Below, in pieces: positions 52,735 through 55,607 of a stretch of DNA of 55,607 nucleotides (position 1 is the stretch's first letter; the number at the start of each line of letters is the position of its first letter). Both the position numbers and the translations under genes were made by a program. Origin of the DNA: Oscillospiraceae bacterium (GTDB lineage Bacteria; Bacillota; Clostridia; Oscillospirales; Oscillospiraceae); the NCBI GenBank assembly GCA_022792945.1, contig JAAWBZ010000084.1:1-55607 (forward strand), read 5' to 3'. The notes under the pieces were generated by a model. It saw only the letters and a list, made by a program, of their open reading frames with translations. It did not search any database and was not told the DNA's origin.

Positions 52735-54075
52735 ATGGCATATTCCGTGGGATTTGTGTCCCTGGGGTGCGCGAAAAATCAGATCAATACCGAGCAAATG
52801 CTCTACCTCCTCCAGGAGGCGGGCTACGAGCTCCGCGGGGAACCGGACGGCGTGGACCTGGTGGTGGTGAACACCTGCGGCTTCATCGACGCGGCCAAGT
52901 CCGAGGCCATTGAGGTCATTTTGACCCTCGGCCAGCGGAAGGCCCAGGGGCGCGTGGGCAGGCTCCTGGTGACCGGGTGCCTCAGCCAGCGGTATCAGGA
53001 CGAGATTTTATCGGAGATGCCGGAGGTAGACGGCATCTTGGGCACCGGCAGCTACCACGACATCGTGGAGGCTGCGGACCGGGTGCTCTCCGGGGAGCAG
53101 GTGCGGATGTTCGGAGACATCCACGCCGCGCAGCCGGAGCCGCGGCGGGTGCTGACCACGCCGCCCTACTACGCGTATCTGCGCATCGCGGAGGGCTGCG
53201 ACAACCACTGCGCCTACTGCGTCATCCCCAAGCTGCGCGGACGCTACCGCAGCCGTCCCATGGGGGAGCTTCTGGAGGAGGCGGAGGGGCTGGCGGCCTC
53301 CGGCGTCAAGGAGCTGATTGTCATCGCCCAGGACACCAGTCGCTACGGGCTGGACCTCTACGGAGAGCACCGGCTGGCCCCGCTGCTGCGGGCGCTGTGC
53401 CGGATCGAGGGCTTCCGCTGGGTGCGGGTCCATTACTTATACCCAGACGAGCTGCCGGACGAGCTGATCGACACCATTGCCAGAGAGCCGAAGATCGTCA
53501 AATATCTGGACATTCCCATCCAGCACGTCAACGACCAAATTTTGAAGCGGATGAACCGCCGGGGCGACCACGCGTACCTGGACGGCCTCTTTACCAGACT
53601 GCGCGCGCGCATCCCCGGCCTGGTGCTGCGCACCAGCCTCATCGCGGGCCTGCCGGGGGAGGATGAGGCGGCGTTTGAGGAGCTGTGCGCCTTTCTGCGC
53701 CGGCACAGGCTGGAGCGCGTGGGGGCGTTCGTCTTCTCCCCGGAGGAGGGGACCGCCGCGGCGCGGATGGAGTATCCGCCCCAGGAGGTGGCCGAGCGCC
53801 GCACGGCCTTCCTGGAGGATCTGGCGTCGCGGATCATCGACGGCTATAACAACCGCCGCGCGGGACAGCTGGAGACTGTGCTCTGTGAGGGCTATGACGG
53901 CGAGCGGGGCGCGTACTTCGGCCGCAGCTATGCAGAGTCGCCGGACATCGACGGCAAGATTTGGTTCACCGCGCCGCGGGCCGTCGCGCCGGGGACGTTT
54001 GTGACTGTGCGCCTGGGGGAGGCCCTGGACGGCGAGCCGGTGGGCGTGGTGTTTGAAGAGGGTGCTTCGATATGA
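52735..54075 (+). CDS. rimO: Ribosomal protein S12 methylthiotransferase RimO
   Basis: The protein has 446 residues. N-terminal domain with three cluster Cys (SLGCAKNQ, NTCGF, GCLSQRY), radical-SAM motif C155-x3-C159-x2-C162 (CDNHCAYC), and a C-terminal TRAM domain. SLGCAKNQ marks RimO rather than MiaB. It adds a methylthio group to S12 Asp. ATG 52735 has GGAGG 7 bases upstream; ATG 52729 is too close to it. Confidence 0.94.
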   Translation: MAYSVGFVSLGCAKNQINTEQMLYLLQEAGYELRGEPDGVDLVVVNTCGFIDAAKSEAIEVILTLGQRKAQGRVGRLLVTGCLSQRYQDEILSEMPEVDGILGTGSYHDIVEAADRVLSGEQVRMFGDIHAAQPEPRRVLTTPPYYAYLRIAEGCDNHCAYCVIPKLRGRYRSRPMGELLEEAEGLAASGVKELIVIAQDTSRYGLDLYGEHRLAPLLRALCRIEGFRWVRVHYLYPDELPDELIDTIAREPKIVKYLDIPIQHVNDQILKRMNRRGDHAYLDGLFTRLRARIPGLVLRTSLIAGLPGEDEAAFEELCAFLRRHRLERVGAFVFSPEEGTAAARMEYPPQEVAERRTAFLEDLASRIIDGYNNRRAGQLETVLCEGYDGERGAYFGRSYAESPDIDGKIWFTAPRAVAPGTFVTVRLGEALDGEPVGVVFEEGASI

Positions 54076-54593
54076 CAACTGCGAGCAAGCTGACCATTGC
54101 CCGGGTGCTGCTGATTCCGGTGTTTATGGCGGTGTACCTGCTGGACCAGCACTGGGTGGCGCTGGCGGTGTTCATTGTGGCCAGTGTCACGGACCTGGCG
54201 GACGGGTACATCGCCCGGCACTATGACCAGGTCAGCGATTTCGGCAAGTTTCTCGACCCGCTGGCCGACAAGCTGCTGGTGTTCTCGGCGATGCTGATTT
54301 TTGTCCAGTGGGGGCGGATGCCGTCCTGGGCGGTGATGGTGATTTTGACCCGGGAGCTGGCGGTCAGTGGCCTGCGGATGGTGGCGGCCAGCAAGGGCCA
54401 GGTCCTGGCGGCGGGCTGGAGCGGCAAGATCAAGACCGCCGCGACCATGGCGGGCCTGTGCGTCATGATGGCCTTCCCGGGATATGCCTGGCTGGACATT
54501 GCTGCCACCTGGGTGATGGTGCTGACCACGATTTATTCCGGGGTGGAGTACTTTGTACAGAATTGGAAGTGCCTGGGCCTTGGCAAAGGTTGA
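54072..54593 (+). CDS. pgsA: CDP-diacylglycerol-glycerol-3-phosphate 3-phosphatidyltransferase
   Basis: The protein has 173 residues with several membrane segments and the CDP-alcohol phosphotransferase motif (DLADGYIARHYDQVSDFGKFLDPLADK region, starting near residue 41). It makes phosphatidylglycerol phosphate. It overlaps rimO by 4 bases. Its stop overlaps the promoter of the T-box leader. Confidence 0.94.
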   Translation: MTTASKLTIARVLLIPVFMAVYLLDQHWVALAVFIVASVTDLADGYIARHYDQVSDFGKFLDPLADKLLVFSAMLIFVQWGRMPSWAVMVILTRELAVSGLRMVAASKGQVLAAGWSGKIKTAATMAGLCVMMAFPGYAWLDIAATWVMVLTTIYSGVEYFVQNWKCLGLGKG

Positions 54594-54618
54594 CACAACG
54601 GCGGATTGATGGTAATAT
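54590..54618 (+). promoter_or_regulatory. Promoter of the T-box/cysE-cysS transcript
   Basis: A perfect TTGACA (54590-54595) overlapping the pgsA stop and TAATAT (54613-54618) with a 17-base spacer. Confidence 0.85.
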
Positions 54619-54624
54619 ACTAAG

Positions 54625-54848
54625 GTAGTTGAATATCGCGCAGATCGAAAAGAGTAACGGAAGGGACGCGGCAGAGACCCGCCGCCGCCGGCTGAAAGCG
54701 GAGGGCGCGGAGGTTCCGTGAAAGTGCGTTCGGGAGCGAGGGGAGACCCCGTCTTAGGCCGCGTCAGTGCCGAAAGTGAGAAATCAGAGTGGAACCGCGA
54801 GCATTTCTGCCCGCCTCTTGATCGCGTCAAGGGGCGGGCTTTCTATTT
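54625..54848 (+). promoter_or_regulatory. T-box riboswitch, predicted tRNA-Cys responsive
   Basis: The leader has the T-box core AGAGTGGAACCGCGA (54786-54800) with UGGA, followed by a terminator (GCCCGCC 54809-54815 / GGCGGGC 54833-54839, then TTTCTATTTT). The bases of the T-box can pair with the terminator's competitor stem to form an antiterminator. A TGC triplet at 54725-54727 in the stem I region is the candidate cysteine specifier. The variable T-box base A suits a tRNA with U73, which bacterial tRNA-Cys has. Downstream genes cysE and cysS agree. Uncharged tRNA-Cys would then turn the operon on. Confidence 0.88.
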
Positions 54849-54859
54849 TGGAGGGACCC

Positions 54860-55474
54860 ATGCATTTGATCGAGGACATCCGGGCCTACCGGCGCAGCGA
54901 TCCGGCGGCCCGCAGCGCAGTGGAGGTGCTGCTGCTCTACAACGGCCTCCACGCCACCATACACTACCGCATCGCCCATTGGCTTTACCGCCATCACTGC
55001 CTGTTCCTGGCCCGGCTCATCTCGCAGCTGTCCAAGTGGCTCACCGGCATCGAGATCCACCCCGCGGCCACCATCGGCCGGCGGCTGGTCATCGACCACG
55101 GCACCGGCATCGTCATCGGCGCCACGGCCGAGATTGGGAACGACTGCCTCCTGTACCAGGGCGTGACGCTGGGCGGCACCGGCAAGGACGTGGGAAAGCG
55201 CCATCCCACTTTGGGCAATAATATCATGGTCGGAGCCGGCGCGAAGATTCTGGGCCCCTTTAAAGTGGGGGACAACGCCCGCATCGCGGCCAACTCCGTG
55301 GTGCTCCGGGAGGTGCCGGAGAACGCCACGGTGGTGGGTGTCCCGGGCCGCATCGTGAAGATCAGCGGCGAGAAGCTGGACCACATCCACACGCCCGATC
55401 CGGTGATGCTGGAGATGGAGCGGCTGCAAAAGCGTGTCGCCCGCCTGGAGCGGCTATTGGAAAGCGAAGATTAA
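54860..55474 (+). CDS. cysE: Serine O-acetyltransferase
   Basis: The protein has 204 residues: a helical N-terminal domain and a left-handed beta-helix of hexapeptide repeats with [17 protein letters not shown] and VGVPGRIV. It makes O-acetylserine for cysteine synthesis. GGAGGG lies 5 bases before the ATG. It is the first gene behind the T-box and is followed by cysS after 13 bases. No cysK is in view. Confidence 0.95.
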   Translation: MHLIEDIRAYRRSDPAARSAVEVLLLYNGLHATIHYRIAHWLYRHHCLFLARLISQLSKWLTGIEIHPAATIGRRLVIDHGTGIVIGATAEIGNDCLLYQGVTLGGTGKDVGKRHPTLGNNIMVGAGAKILGPFKVGDNARIAANSVVLREVPENATVVGVPGRIVKISGEKLDHIHTPDPVMLEMERLQKRVARLERLLESED

Positions 55475-55487
55475 GGAGGTTCATCTC

Positions 55488-55607
55488 ATGTATTTATACA
55501 ACTCGGCTACCCATAAAAAGCAGGAATTTGTTCCCAACCACCCCGACATCGTCAAAATGTACACCTGCGGCCCCACGGTCTATCACTTTGCCCACATCGG
55601 CAATCTC
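55488..55607 (+). CDS. cysS: Cysteinyl-tRNA synthetase, 5' part (cut by window end)
   Basis: Forty codons are visible. [18 protein letters not shown] contains the zinc-ligand Cys and HIGN, the class I signature of CysRS. AAGGAGG lies 9-10 bases before the ATG. Sharing one T-box with cysE means charging and synthesis of cysteine respond together. Confidence 0.93.
   Translation, partial: MYLYNSATHKKQEFVPNHPDIVKMYTCGPTVYHFAHIGNL

Overview
The window is a chromosomal segment of a GC-rich, strictly anaerobic Gram-positive bacterium of the Clostridia, most likely an Oscillospiraceae gut species (Flavonifractor/Intestinimonas/Lawsonibacter type). Supporting signs are clostridial gene orders (hprK-murB-rapZ-yvcK-whiA, der-plsY-gpsA, yqhQ-prmC, recA-recX-rimO-pgsA), a T-box in front of cysE-cysS, SLH-domain wall proteins, strong Shine-Dalgarno sites, sigma-A promoters with almost invariant 17-base spacers, and oxygen-sensitive Fe-S enzymes. 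The genus is inference.

Layout. 1-0.7 kb: decayed mobile-element DNA, with the 3' end of an unknown gene, a frameshifted tnpV and a relic of an HTH regulator. 0.75-3.5 kb (minus strand): two beta-lactamase-fold proteins, one with a degenerate active site. 3.6-6.5 kb: a double-domain class II aldolase, a PEBP-like protein, a C-GCAxxG-C-C protein and a DtxR-type regulator. 6.7-19.2 kb: one 12-gene operon, the most interesting locus. It encodes an LDH-fold malate dehydrogenase, fumarase, HdrB-HdrC-HdrA, an MvhD/FlxD-like subunit, two Fe-S proteins, an FAD/NAD/2Fe-2S oxidoreductase (FlxA-like), FrdB- and FrdA-like proteins with no membrane anchor, and an AspT-family carrier. 19.2-21.7 kb: an amidohydrolase and an SLH-GH18 protein. 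22.0-29.8 kb: a Zn-dependent sugar-type dehydrogenase followed by a 2-oxoacid/acetoin-dehydrogenase-like complex (tri-lipoyl E2, E3, fused E1 alpha-beta) and a HAD phosphatase. 29.8-36.0 kb: a NagD-type HAD phosphatase, an SLH/L,D-transpeptidase, der, plsY and gpsA. 36.1-45.5 kb: rpmB (minus strand), then hprK, murB, rapZ, yvcK, whiA, a pair of paralogous small membrane zinc-ribbon proteins, and dnaE. 45.6-54.6 kb: an FG-GAP-like lipoprotein, a two-component system, yqhQ, prmC, recA, recX, rimO and pgsA. 54.6-55.6 kb: a T-box leader with cysE and the start of cysS, which the window edge cuts.

How the genes work together. The 12-gene operon spells out a reductive C4 branch: oxaloacetate to malate to fumarate to succinate, then export. 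The fumarate-reducing flavoprotein has no quinone-linked membrane anchor. It is instead co-transcribed with a complete Flx-Hdr electron-bifurcation module. I infer a soluble complex that oxidises NADH and splits electrons between fumarate and ferredoxin. This is the best candidate here for a poorly described system. The second metabolic operon couples oxidation of a polyol or sugar-like alcohol to thiamine/lipoate-dependent C-C cleavage; its substrate cannot be read from sequence. The remaining genes are mostly housekeeping.
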